From UBA8752 sp040261275 (GTDB taxonomy: Bacteria > Bacteroidota > Bacteroidia > Flavobacteriales_D > Sanyastnellaceae), in NCBI GenBank assembly GCA_040261275.1, contig JBDQOI010000007.1:1-64000 (forward strand): a stretch of 64,000 nucleotides of DNA, written 5' to 3'. Each line of letters begins with the position of its first letter. Within the stretch, counting starts at the first letter, position 1. Made by a program: the position numbers and the translations under genes. Positions 7,321-14,799 of this stretch are shown piece after piece. The notes beneath the pieces are model-generated. The model was not told the DNA's origin and searched no databases. It saw nothing but the letters and a program-made list of their open reading frames with translations.

Positions 7321-9780
7321 GTGTTCGTGAAACCACTGCAGCTCCTCCTTTCGTTTTCCGCCATCGCCCTGGCGACCCTGTTCGGCACTTCCAAAGCCGA
7401 GGCCCAGATCCACGATCCCGTGGCCTGGGATTTCGCCCTGTACGACAATGGCGACGGGACTTTGGACCTCGATTTTCATGCCGAGATCGAAGCGGGCTGG
7501 CATGTCTACAGCCAGTTCCTGAACCCTTTCGACGGGCCCATTCCCACATCTTTCACCATCGAAACCGAGGGAGTGGCCACGGCAGATACGGCGGCGGCGG
7601 AATGCGAGCCTCACCTGGAATATGACCCCAACTTCATGCTCGACCTGCTCTTCTTTGAGGAGCAGACCCACTGGGTGCACACGGTCTCTTTCCCAGGGGC
7701 CATTCCCGATACCATCAGGGGCTACCTGACCTTCATGGTCTGCGATGAGAGCAAGTGCCTGCCCCCCGAGGACATCGACTTTGCCTTGGCCCTGGCCGAC
7801 CTGAAGCCCGAGACGGCCAAGCCCGACTATTGCGGCAGCGGCAACAGCGAAGGCCACAGTGGCCCCTTTGATTCGGGATCGGACGAAGCCCCCATGGGCA
7901 TCTACGACCCGGTGCAATGGGAAATCGCCTTGTATGCAACGGGCGATCAGTCCGCCAGCTTGGTCGCCACGGCAGAGATCGAGGAGGGTTGGCACGTTTA
8001 CAGCAACGACAACGACCCGCTCGACGGCCCCATTCCGACCTCCTTTACCCTCTCCACGGAAGGCGTGGAAGCTGGCGATTTGCAGGAATGCACGCCGGAA
8101 GTCCACTTCGACCCCAACTTCGACAAGGACGTCAAGTCCTTTGAAGGCACGGTCCGATGGGCGTTGGACGTCAGCTGGTCAGGTGATGCTCCCGAAAGCG
8201 TTGCGGGCCTGTTGACTTACATGACGTGCGACGACACCAAGTGCATCTTCCCCCCGGACGTCGAGTTCAACATCGCGCTCGCTGATGCCCTCAACGAGGC
8301 CATGCCCGCGCTTTGCCCCGATGGCGACGGCGCGGCTTCCGACGCAGGCGATGGCGGGGAAGAAGGCGGCGACGGTTTGCTCGTGCTCTTCCTGCTGGGC
8401 ATGGGGCTCGGATTCGCTGCGCTTTTCACACCGTGCGTTTTCCCTTTGATTCCCATGACGGTGAGCTTCTTCACGAAGCAATCCAAGACCCGTGCGGAAG
8501 GCATTAGGAACGCCTTGATCTACGGTGCCAGCATCATCTTCATCTACACGGGATTGGGACTGGTCCTGACCGCTGTCTTTGGCGTCGATGTCCTCAATCT
8601 CATCTCCACCGACCCCTATTTCAACCTCTTCCTGTTCCTCCTGCTCATCGTTTTCGGTGTGAGCTTTCTGGGGGCCTTTGAAATCCAATTGCCTACGAGT
8701 TGGGCGAACAAGGTCGACGCGCAAGCCGACCGCGGTGGTCTCATCGGCATCTTCTTCATGGCGGCCACGTTGGCCATCGTGAGCTTCAGCTGCACAGGCC
8801 CGCTGGTCGGCAGTGCCCTTGCCGGAGCGGCAACGGGGGACTTTGGAGGTCCCATTGCCGTGATGTTCGGCTTCTCGTTGGCCCTGGCCATCCCTTTTGC
8901 GTTGTTCAGCGCCTTCCCGGGTTGGTTGAACTCACTGCCACAGAGCGGAGGGTGGCTCACCAGCGTGAAAGTGGTGTTGGGCTTGTTGGAAATCGGTTTC
9001 GCGTTCAAGTTCCTGTCGAATGCCGACCTCGTGCTGCAGCTCGGCTTGCTCAAGCGCGAGCTCTTCATCGCCATCTGGATTGCGGTCGCCCTGTGCATTG
9101 CGGTCTACCTCTACGGAGGTCTTCGCTTCCCGCACGACAGCAAGCTGGAACGCTTGAGTGTCGGTCGGTGGAGCCTCGGTACGGTCTTCCTCATCCTGGC
9201 CATCTACATGGTGCCGGGCATGTGGGGTGCCCCGCTGAACCTGATCTCCGGATTCCCGCCGCCGTTGTTCTACGCCGAGAGCGCAGGAAGCGTCAATGCG
9301 GGGGGACACGCTGCAGGTGGACACACCGCTTCCGGTCACGTGGAAGCGCGATACCGGGACTATGACGAGGGCCTCGCTGCCGCCCGTGCAGAAGGCAAGC
9401 CCATGATCCTGGACTTCACGGGATGGGCCTGCGTGAACTGCCGGAAGATGGAGGAGCAGGTTTGGCCCCACCCCGACGTCGTCCGCTACCTGACGGAAGA
9501 AGCCGTTCTCGTTTCCCTCTACGTGGACGAGCGCAAGGCACTGCCGGAAGCCGAACAACGCGTGGAGCAATTCGGGGGCAAGGACTTCCGGGTCCGGACC
9601 GTCGGCAACAAGTGGACCTACCTCCAGGCCTCGCGTTTCGGCACCAATGCCCAGCCTTTCTACGTCATGATCGACCACGACGGGGAAGCACTCGGTGATG
9701 GCGTCGGTTACGATCCCGACCCCCAGAAGTTCATTGACTTCCTGGAAGCAGGATTTGCGCGGTTTGAATCCTCCAAATGA
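7321..9780 (+). CDS. dsbD: DsbD-type disulfide reductase with duplicated N-terminal domain
   Basis: This protein carries electrons from cytoplasmic thioredoxin across the inner membrane to periplasmic partners. Its 819 residues comprise a signal peptide (1-29, cleavage near AEA-Q), two tandem N-terminal DsbD-alpha-like domains (about 30-160 and 193-322), a CcdA-like membrane domain from about 352 (FTPCVFPLIPMTVSFF and SFSCTGPLVGSA hold the two cysteines), and a C-terminal thioredoxin domain with CVNC at 704-707. Both N-terminal copies hold a CD-x3-C pair (141/146 and 303/308) and the phrases GWHVYS and DGPIPTSFT. Ordinary DsbD has one such domain. The GTG start is supported by the signal peptide directly after it. 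Confidence 0.9.
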   Translation: MFVKPLQLLLSFSAIALATLFGTSKAEAQIHDPVAWDFALYDNGDGTLDLDFHAEIEAGWHVYSQFLNPFDGPIPTSFTIETEGVATADTAAAECEPHLEYDPNFMLDLLFFEEQTHWVHTVSFPGAIPDTIRGYLTFMVCDESKCLPPEDIDFALALADLKPETAKPDYCGSGNSEGHSGPFDSGSDEAPMGIYDPVQWEIALYATGDQSASLVATAEIEEGWHVYSNDNDPLDGPIPTSFTLSTEGVEAGDLQECTPEVHFDPNFDKDVKSFEGTVRWALDVSWSGDAPESVAGLLTYMTCDDTKCIFPPDVEFNIALADALNEAMPALCPDGDGAASDAGDGGEEGGDGLLVLFLLGMGLGFAALFTPCVFPLIPMTVSFFTKQSKTRAEGIRNALIYGASIIFIYTGLGLVLTAVFGVDVLNLISTDPYFNLFLFLLLIVFGVSFLGAFEIQLPTSWANKVDAQADRGGLIGIFFMAATLAIVSFSCTGPLVGSALAGAATGDFGGPIAVMFGFSLALAIPFALFSAFPGWLNSLPQSGGWLTSVKVVLGLLEIGFAFKFLSNADLVLQLGLLKRELFIAIWIAVALCIAVYLYGGLRFPHDSKLERLSVGRWSLGTVFLILAIYMVPGMWGAPLNLISGFPPPLFYAESAGSVNAGGHAAGGHTASGHVEARYRDYDEGLAAARAEGKPMILDFTGWACVNCRKMEEQVWPHPDVVRYLTEEAVLVSLYVDERKALPEAEQRVEQFGGKDFRVRTVGNKWTYLQASRFGTNAQPFYVMIDHDGEALGDGVGYDPDPQKFIDFLEAGFARFESSK

Positions 9781-9865
9781 GCCTTGGCGGTTGCGAATAC
9801 AAAGCCCCGCTTGCCGCTGACAACCTCGGCGTCGGATCTTAGTTTGTGCCCTGCACCTTCCCTCC

Positions 9866-10444
9866 ATGGAGAAAGCCCACAGCATACGCGCCCACTTTGA
9901 AGAAGCCCAGCAGGTTCTCGACGCCTTCTTGGCGAATCCTGATTTGTTGGCCGCTCTGGAACGCTCCGGCGAGCTGATGGTGGAAGCCATACGTTCAGGG
10001 GGAAAGGTGATTTCCTGCGGCAATGGAGGCTCCATGTGCGATGCCATGCACTTCGCCGAGGAGTTGACGGGGCGTTATCGGGACGACCGGAAGGCCCTGC
10101 CCGCTGTCTCCATTTCAGACCCGTCGCATTTGACGTGCGTGGGAAACGACCACGGTTTTGAATACGTCTTCTCCCGCTATGTAGAGGCCATGGGACGTCC
10201 CGGTGACGTTCTGCTCGCCATTTCGACATCGGGTCATTCGCCCAACGTTGTCCGCGCCGCTGAAGCGGCGAAGGAGGCGGGGATGATGGTCGTGGGACTC
10301 ACGGGGAAGGATGGCGGTCCTTTGGCCGCCCTCTGCGACGCGGAAGTTCGCGTGCCATGGAACGGCTTTGCCGACCGCATTCAGGAAGTGCACATCAAGT
10401 GCATACATGCCCTGATTGACCACATCGAGGCGCGCTGCGCCTGA
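9866..10444 (+). CDS. gmhA: Sedoheptulose-7-phosphate isomerase
   Basis: GmhA converts sedoheptulose 7-phosphate to D-glycero-D-manno-heptose 7-phosphate, the first step to the ADP-heptose used in LPS core. At 192 residues it is a single SIS domain with GKVISCGNGGSMCDAMHFAEELTGRYR and LLAISTSGHSPNVVRAA. The phrase HFAEELTGRYRDDR separates GmhA from the DnaA-associated homologue DiaA. The histidine usually found in GGSxxxAxHF is present. It precedes a comM-like gene by 13 bp. The GT9 domain encoded at 36018-37025 would use the heptose downstream. Confidence 0.9.
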   Translation: MEKAHSIRAHFEEAQQVLDAFLANPDLLAALERSGELMVEAIRSGGKVISCGNGGSMCDAMHFAEELTGRYRDDRKALPAVSISDPSHLTCVGNDHGFEYVFSRYVEAMGRPGDVLLAISTSGHSPNVVRAAEAAKEAGMMVVGLTGKDGGPLAALCDAEVRVPWNGFADRIQEVHIKCIHALIDHIEARCA

Positions 10445-10457
10445 GTCCGGGTTCTTC

Positions 10458-12068
10458 ATGTTGGTCAAATTGCACGCGGCGGCCCTGCGGGGCGTTGATG
10501 CCGTGCCCGTCACCGTGGAGGTGCGGGTGGACAGAGGCATCCACTTTCTGATGGTGGGCCTTCCGGACAGCGCCGTTCGGGAGAGCCAACAGCGCATCAA
10601 GAGCGCCATCGAGCATCTGGGATTCCGTTGGCCGGGCAAGGGAATCACCATCAATCTGGCCCCTGCGGGACTCCGCAAGGAAGGGGCCGCCTACGACCTT
10701 CCACTTGCTATCGGGATCCTTGCCGCCTCGGAACAAATCGAACGCGATGGATTGGCGGAGACCCTCATGATGGGCGAGCTCGCTTTGGACGGTGGATTGC
10801 GCCCAGTTCGCGGTGGATTGGCCTTGGCACAGGCGGCTACCCTACCTGGCATGGGGAACCTCATCTTGCCCCGTGCTTCTGCTGAGGAGGCCGCTCTGCT
10901 TCCTGCCGTTCAAGCTCTTCCTGCGGACCACCTCTCAGATGTGCTCGACCATTTTTCAGGTTCGCGCCCATTGGAACCCATACCGTGCGACTTGACCGGT
11001 ATGCTCCACAAACAAAGGAGTGTCTCCATGGGAATGCTCGCCGACATTCGGGGCCAGGATCGTGCCATCGCGGCCATGGCTCTTGCAGCTGCAGGAGGCC
11101 ATAACGTCTGTATGGTCGGTCCACCAGGGTCAGGCAAATCCATGTTGGCCCGGGCCATGGCGGGACTGCTCCCGCCGCTCACGGTGGACGAAGCCATTGA
11201 GGTCAACCGCATTCATTCAGTATCGGACCGCCAGGGCCAACGGCAAGGTGTCGTCTTGCAACGACCGTTCCGAAGCCCGCATCACACCATTTCGGATGTC
11301 GCGTTGGTGGGAGGGGGGTCTGACCCTCGACCGGGTGAGATCAGCCTCGCCCACGCGGGGGTTCTCTTCTTGGATGAGTTGCCCGAGATGCCCCGGAATG
11401 TGCTGGAGGTGCTGAGGCAGCCCATGGAAAGCGGGGAAATGGTGGTCAGTCGGGCCCGTTCCACCGTGCAATTCCCTGCTGCATTTCAATTGGTGGCCGC
11501 CATGAACCCCTGTCCCTGTGGGATGTACTCCAATGATCCGGATAAGCGCAAACGATGTGGATGCAGCCGGCATGCCCGACAGCAATACATCCGAAAGGTC
11601 AGTGGGCCTCTCTTGGACCGGATTGACATTCACCTGGAAATCGAAGCGGTATCTCCACGGCTCCTGATGCCCGAATTGGACCACCTCGCTGATCGTGGAA
11701 AAGCGGACCGACAGGAGCGCGCGTTTCGGTGGAGGGAGAAAGTACATGCCGCACGCAGGGTGCAGGCCCTGCGCAACCCGAACGGCATGACCAATCACCG
11801 GCTCGATGGGCAAGCCTTGCATGATCTGGTGTTGCTCGATGGCCCTGGCCGTCGGCTGCTGGAGCGCAGCATGGAACATTTTGGATTCAGCGCGCGGACG
11901 CATACCCGTCTTTTGCGCATGGCGCGAACGCTGGCCGACCTCGAAGAGAGGTCAAGCGTACAGACCGAGGACATTGCGGAAGCCATCGCCTTGCGCAGGG
12001 CTGGTCGCCAAACCGAACAATGGCTGGAAAAAGTTCAACCCGAACGGCTCGACCTCTTCTCATCATGA
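10458..12068 (+). CDS. comM: ComM/YifB-family AAA+ ATPase
   Basis: ComM homologues are hexameric helicases that promote branch migration during natural transformation. The family is broad, and its role here is inferred. The 536-residue protein has an N-terminal LonC-like domain (FLMVGLPDSAVRESQQRIKS, GITINLAPAGLRKEGAAYDL), a central Mg-chelatase-like ATPase with Walker A GPPGSGKSMLA and Walker B GVLFLDELPEM, a cysteine cluster (MNPCPCGMYSNDPDKRKRCGCS, read as two parts), and the C-terminal YifB domain. ATG 10458 is the standard MLVKLHAAAL start. No other competence gene is visible. Confidence 0.9.
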   Translation: MLVKLHAAALRGVDAVPVTVEVRVDRGIHFLMVGLPDSAVRESQQRIKSAIEHLGFRWPGKGITINLAPAGLRKEGAAYDLPLAIGILAASEQIERDGLAETLMMGELALDGGLRPVRGGLALAQAATLPGMGNLILPRASAEEAALLPAVQALPADHLSDVLDHFSGSRPLEPIPCDLTGMLHKQRSVSMGMLADIRGQDRAIAAMALAAAGGHNVCMVGPPGSGKSMLARAMAGLLPPLTVDEAIEVNRIHSVSDRQGQRQGVVLQRPFRSPHHTISDVALVGGGSDPRPGEISLAHAGVLFLDELPEMPRNVLEVLRQPMESGEMVVSRARSTVQFPAAFQLVAAMNPCPCGMYSNDPDKRKRCGCSRHARQQYIRKVSGPLLDRIDIHLEIEAVSPRLLMPELDHLADRGKADRQERAFRWREKVHAARRVQALRNPNGMTNHRLDGQALHDLVLLDGPGRRLLERSMEHFGFSARTHTRLLRMARTLADLEERSSVQTEDIAEAIALRRAGRQTEQWLEKVQPERLDLFSS

Positions 12069-12101
12069 AGGGGCCACCTCACCTCAGCGTAAATTTCCCG
12101 C

Positions 12102-12668
12102 ATGGTCGACACCCCTTCTACTGGACATCAAGCCCCCGTGATTCTGCCCGTCAAAGGGGTGTATCCCCAGTTTGGGCTGCGCACTTGGCTGGCTCCGAAT
12201 GCCACCGTGGTGGGGCGCGTCACCACGGGCCATGATTGCAGCATTTGGTTTGGAGCGGTGGTGCGAGGCGATGTATGCGCCATTCACATCGGTGATGAAG
12301 TCAACGTACAGGACGGAGCCGTTCTCCACGGGACTTTTGAAAAGACCCACCTCGAGATCCACGATCGCGCCAGTATTGGACACAACGCCATCGTGCACGG
12401 CTGCACCGTGCATGAAGGGGCCTTGATCGGGATGGGCGCTGTGGTTATGGATCGGGCCGTGGTCGGAGCCGGAGCGGTGGTGGCGGCGGGCGCTGTGGTT
12501 CTCGAGGGTACGCAGATTGGGGCCGGTGAACTTTGGGCCGGTGTGCCTGCGCGCAGGGTCAAGGTCGTCGATCCGTCCCTGGCGAAGGTTTTGGCCGAGA
12601 CCTCAAAACGGTATCAGGAGTATGCGGGCTGGTTCTCAGGGGATGGCCCCTCCGGCGTCAGCCCTTGA
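12102..12668 (+). CDS. Gamma-carbonic anhydrase-like hexapeptide protein
   Basis: This 188-residue left-handed beta-helix protein of the gamma-carbonic anhydrase/YrdA/PaaY group has successive hexapeptide turns (SIWFGAVVRGD, VNVQDGAVLH, ASIGHNAIVHGC, ALIGMGAVVMD). Histidines in VLHG and IGHNAIVHGC occupy the positions that bind the metal between subunits. Many members of this branch have no proven anhydrase activity, so the reaction is uncertain. It begins 33 bp after comM. Its stop overlaps the murI stop on the opposite strand by 11 bp. Confidence 0.82.
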   Translation: MVDTPSTGHQAPVILPVKGVYPQFGLRTWLAPNATVVGRVTTGHDCSIWFGAVVRGDVCAIHIGDEVNVQDGAVLHGTFEKTHLEIHDRASIGHNAIVHGCTVHEGALIGMGAVVMDRAVVGAGAVVAAGAVVLEGTQIGAGELWAGVPARRVKVVDPSLAKVLAETSKRYQEYAGWFSGDGPSGVSP

Positions 12669-13539
12669 ACCAAGGGCCGCCTGGATGCAGGGGGATTTCC
12701 TGGCCGAAGAACCGTTCTGCCGAGCGTCTGAAATTTTCCGTCAAATCGCTGACCAGGAATTGATGCTGGGGGAGTGGCGAAGAATGCAAGGCCCTGGTCC
12801 CTCTGGCTTCCAAGGCTTCGACCGCTGCCTGGGCTACGATGCTGGGACCGTCCACCAATTCCACGTCGGGTCCCACGACGCGTCGAAAGGCCTTTTCCGC
12901 CAACGGATAATGGGTGCAACCCAATACCAATGCATCGATTTCGCTCCCCCCTGAACCCAGCCAGCCCGCCGCCTTCAGGTAGGATTCGATGACCGGATCC
13001 ATCAAGGCATGGTCGTGCCAACCTTCTTCAATCAGCGGGGCCAACAGTGGTGTAGGCCACTCCGCCGTGGGCTGGGGGACGGTAACCGCGCGCTGAGCAT
13101 CCTCACGCGCCCGTGCGAGGGAACGCCCGTAAATCCCACTGCCGATCGTGGCCCGCGTACCAATGACCCCTACCCGCTCAACCTTTCGCAATGCCAAATC
13201 TTGGACCACAGGCTGAACGACATCGATGACCGGAATGTCGTCGCCAACAGCTTGGGACACGGCATCCATGGCAGTAGCGGAAGCGGAATTGCACGCGATG
13301 ACAATGGCCTTGCAGCCTTCGTCTCGCAGGTATTGAGCGATGCGAACCGAGTAGGTACGAACCAGCTCCGGGGAACGGTCCCCATAGGGCATGTGTGCCG
13401 TGTCGCCGAAATACAACAGGCGCTCACTTGGCATGGCTTGCGCCATGGCATGGGCCACCGTCAAGCCGCCGATGCCGGAATCAAAAATGCCGATGGGCGA
13501 CTCAGAGGCCAAGCTTGGCCTTGACGAGGGGAAGAACAT
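12658..13539 (-). CDS. murI: Glutamate racemase
   Basis: MurI makes D-glutamate for peptidoglycan. Family motifs are PIGIFDSGIGGLTV, YFGDTAHMPYGDRS, the first catalytic cysteine in IACNSASA and the second in LGCTHYPL. From ATG 13539 the protein has 293 residues and overlaps the 3' end of the upstream skp gene by 38 bp. A TTG at 13512 (giving MASESPIGIF) is an alternative and would shorten the overlap. It is the last gene of the CBS-nadK-porG-uppS-bamA-skp-skp-murI cluster, an order familiar from other Bacteroidota. Confidence 0.95.
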   Translation of the reverse strand: MFFPSSRPSLASESPIGIFDSGIGGLTVAHAMAQAMPSERLLYFGDTAHMPYGDRSPELVRTYSVRIAQYLRDEGCKAIVIACNSASATAMDAVSQAVGDDIPVIDVVQPVVQDLALRKVERVGVIGTRATIGSGIYGRSLARAREDAQRAVTVPQPTAEWPTPLLAPLIEEGWHDHALMDPVIESYLKAAGWLGSGGSEIDALVLGCTHYPLAEKAFRRVVGPDVELVDGPSIVAQAAVEALEARGTRALHSSPLPQHQFLVSDLTENFRRSAERFFGQEIPLHPGGPWFKG

Positions 13540-14014
13540 CCTCTCCGCCGTCGTACACGGTCGCGCCGGAAGACGTGTCGAAGATGTACGTGAAGCCCTC
13601 CTCTGCACCCACCGCTTGGATGGCTTCTCGGGCGCGTTCGATCATCGGCTCCAACAGACGGGCTTCCATACCGGCCAGCTCCTGCTGTACCGTCTGATAG
13701 AACTGCTCCAGACCTTGCTGGCCCATCGTGATGTCCTGCTCCTTCTGGGTACGAATGGCGGCAGGCCAGGACTCAGCCTTTTGCTGGTACTCCGCGACCT
13801 TTCCTTCCAACTCTCCTTGCATCCGGACGATTTCCTCCTCGAACTGGGCAGCGGACGTTTCGATTTCAGTCTGAATGGAATTGCGCTCGGGCATGGCCTC
13901 CAACAGGCTCTGTGTGTCGATGTGGCCAAATCGCGTCTCCTTCACCTGAGCCTGAGCCGTTGAGAGGGAGAGCATAGCGGCCAAGAAAAGGCCGAAGGTT
14001 AAGTTGTATTTCAT
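13502..14014 (-). CDS. OmpH/Skp-like periplasmic chaperone 1
   Basis: This 170-residue Skp/OmpH-family protein has a signal peptide (MKYNLTFGLFLAAMLSLSTAQAQ) followed by FGHIDTQSLLEAMPE, the family's first strand. A long charged helical segment (about 45-105) forms the expected coiled-coil tentacle, and the C-terminal strand is YIFDTSSGATVYDGGEDV. Skp trimers hold unfolded outer-membrane proteins in the periplasm and hand them to BamA, encoded two genes upstream. It follows the second skp-like gene by 24 bp. No symbol is given because the two copies cannot be matched to named genes. Confidence 0.9.
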   Translation of the reverse strand: MKYNLTFGLFLAAMLSLSTAQAQVKETRFGHIDTQSLLEAMPERNSIQTEIETSAAQFEEEIVRMQGELEGKVAEYQQKAESWPAAIRTQKEQDITMGQQGLEQFYQTVQQELAGMEARLLEPMIERAREAIQAVGAEEGFTYIFDTSSGATVYDGGEDVLPLVKAKLGL

Positions 14015-14038
14015 GGTTGTGAATGCGTAGAGGGGGAA

Positions 14039-14728
14039 TCATTGTTTGGGCCTACCGCCGCCCTTGACGCCGGCATTGACCCGATTCGTGACCTGTTCCC
14101 TGCGGTCGTTGACTTTTTCCTTGCCCTTATCCAGGGTGTCGTTCATTCGGTCTTGCAGGCTTTTGCCCTTGTCCGCCCCGTCTTCATCTTCTTCACCGCC
14201 CACTATTTCTCCGGGCTTGTAACCCAACTCCTTGATGACCACGTCCGAGATGTCGTACTTGGGGTTGGTGTACAGCATATTGGAATCCTTGGCCTTGTCG
14301 AAGATGACCATGTAGCCCCGGGTGCTGCTCACATCCTTCAATACCTGAAAAATCTGCTCCTGTACGGGTTGAATGAGTTCCTGCCGCTTCTGGAACAATT
14401 CGCCCTCCACACCAAATTTGGCTTTCTGCATGTCCGTTGCCTCTGTCCGCTTGGCCGCGATTTCATCTTCTCTTTTGCGGCGCATTTCCGAGGTCAACAG
14501 CACGCGCTCTGCGCGATAGGCGGTTTCCAATTGACCCGCGGCCTCGTATTTCTCTTCGATCTCATCCAACCAATCCTTGGCGAGCGAATTCAGCTCCTTC
14601 TGGGCCTCGGCATATTCAGGGAGATGAGACAGGATGTACTCCGTATCCACATAAGCGTACTTCTGACCGAGGACGGAAGTAGCCGGGAGGAGCATCATCA
14701 ACGGAAGCAGGAATCGGAGTGTGGACAT
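14039..14728 (-). CDS. OmpH/Skp-like periplasmic chaperone 2
   Basis: This second Skp/OmpH-family chaperone has 229 residues. ATG 14728 gives MSTLRFLLPLMMLLPATSVLGQKYAY, a clear signal peptide and the usual YVDTEYILSHLPEY. An in-frame ATG 13 codons upstream would place a polar stretch before the signal, so I rejected it. It has a long coiled coil and an extra acidic/basic C-terminal tail (GGEEDEDGADKGK onward) absent from the shorter neighbour. Paired skp genes after bamA are common in this phylum, but what distinguishes the copies is not known. Confidence 0.9.
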   Translation of the reverse strand: MSTLRFLLPLMMLLPATSVLGQKYAYVDTEYILSHLPEYAEAQKELNSLAKDWLDEIEEKYEAAGQLETAYRAERVLLTSEMRRKREDEIAAKRTEATDMQKAKFGVEGELFQKRQELIQPVQEQIFQVLKDVSSTRGYMVIFDKAKDSNMLYTNPKYDISDVVIKELGYKPGEIVGGEEDEDGADKGKSLQDRMNDTLDKGKEKVNDRREQVTNRVNAGVKGGGRPKQ

Positions 14729-14799
14729 GACTTTCGGGAGTGTGAAAATAAGACGGGACGAGGGCACAACGTCAATCGAGTGGCGAATCGCACATGCGG

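Noticed and set aside
13540..13608. Upstream extension of murI to 13608
   Set aside because: It would lie deeper inside the skp gene and adds only a basic, low-complexity stretch absent from the racemase family.
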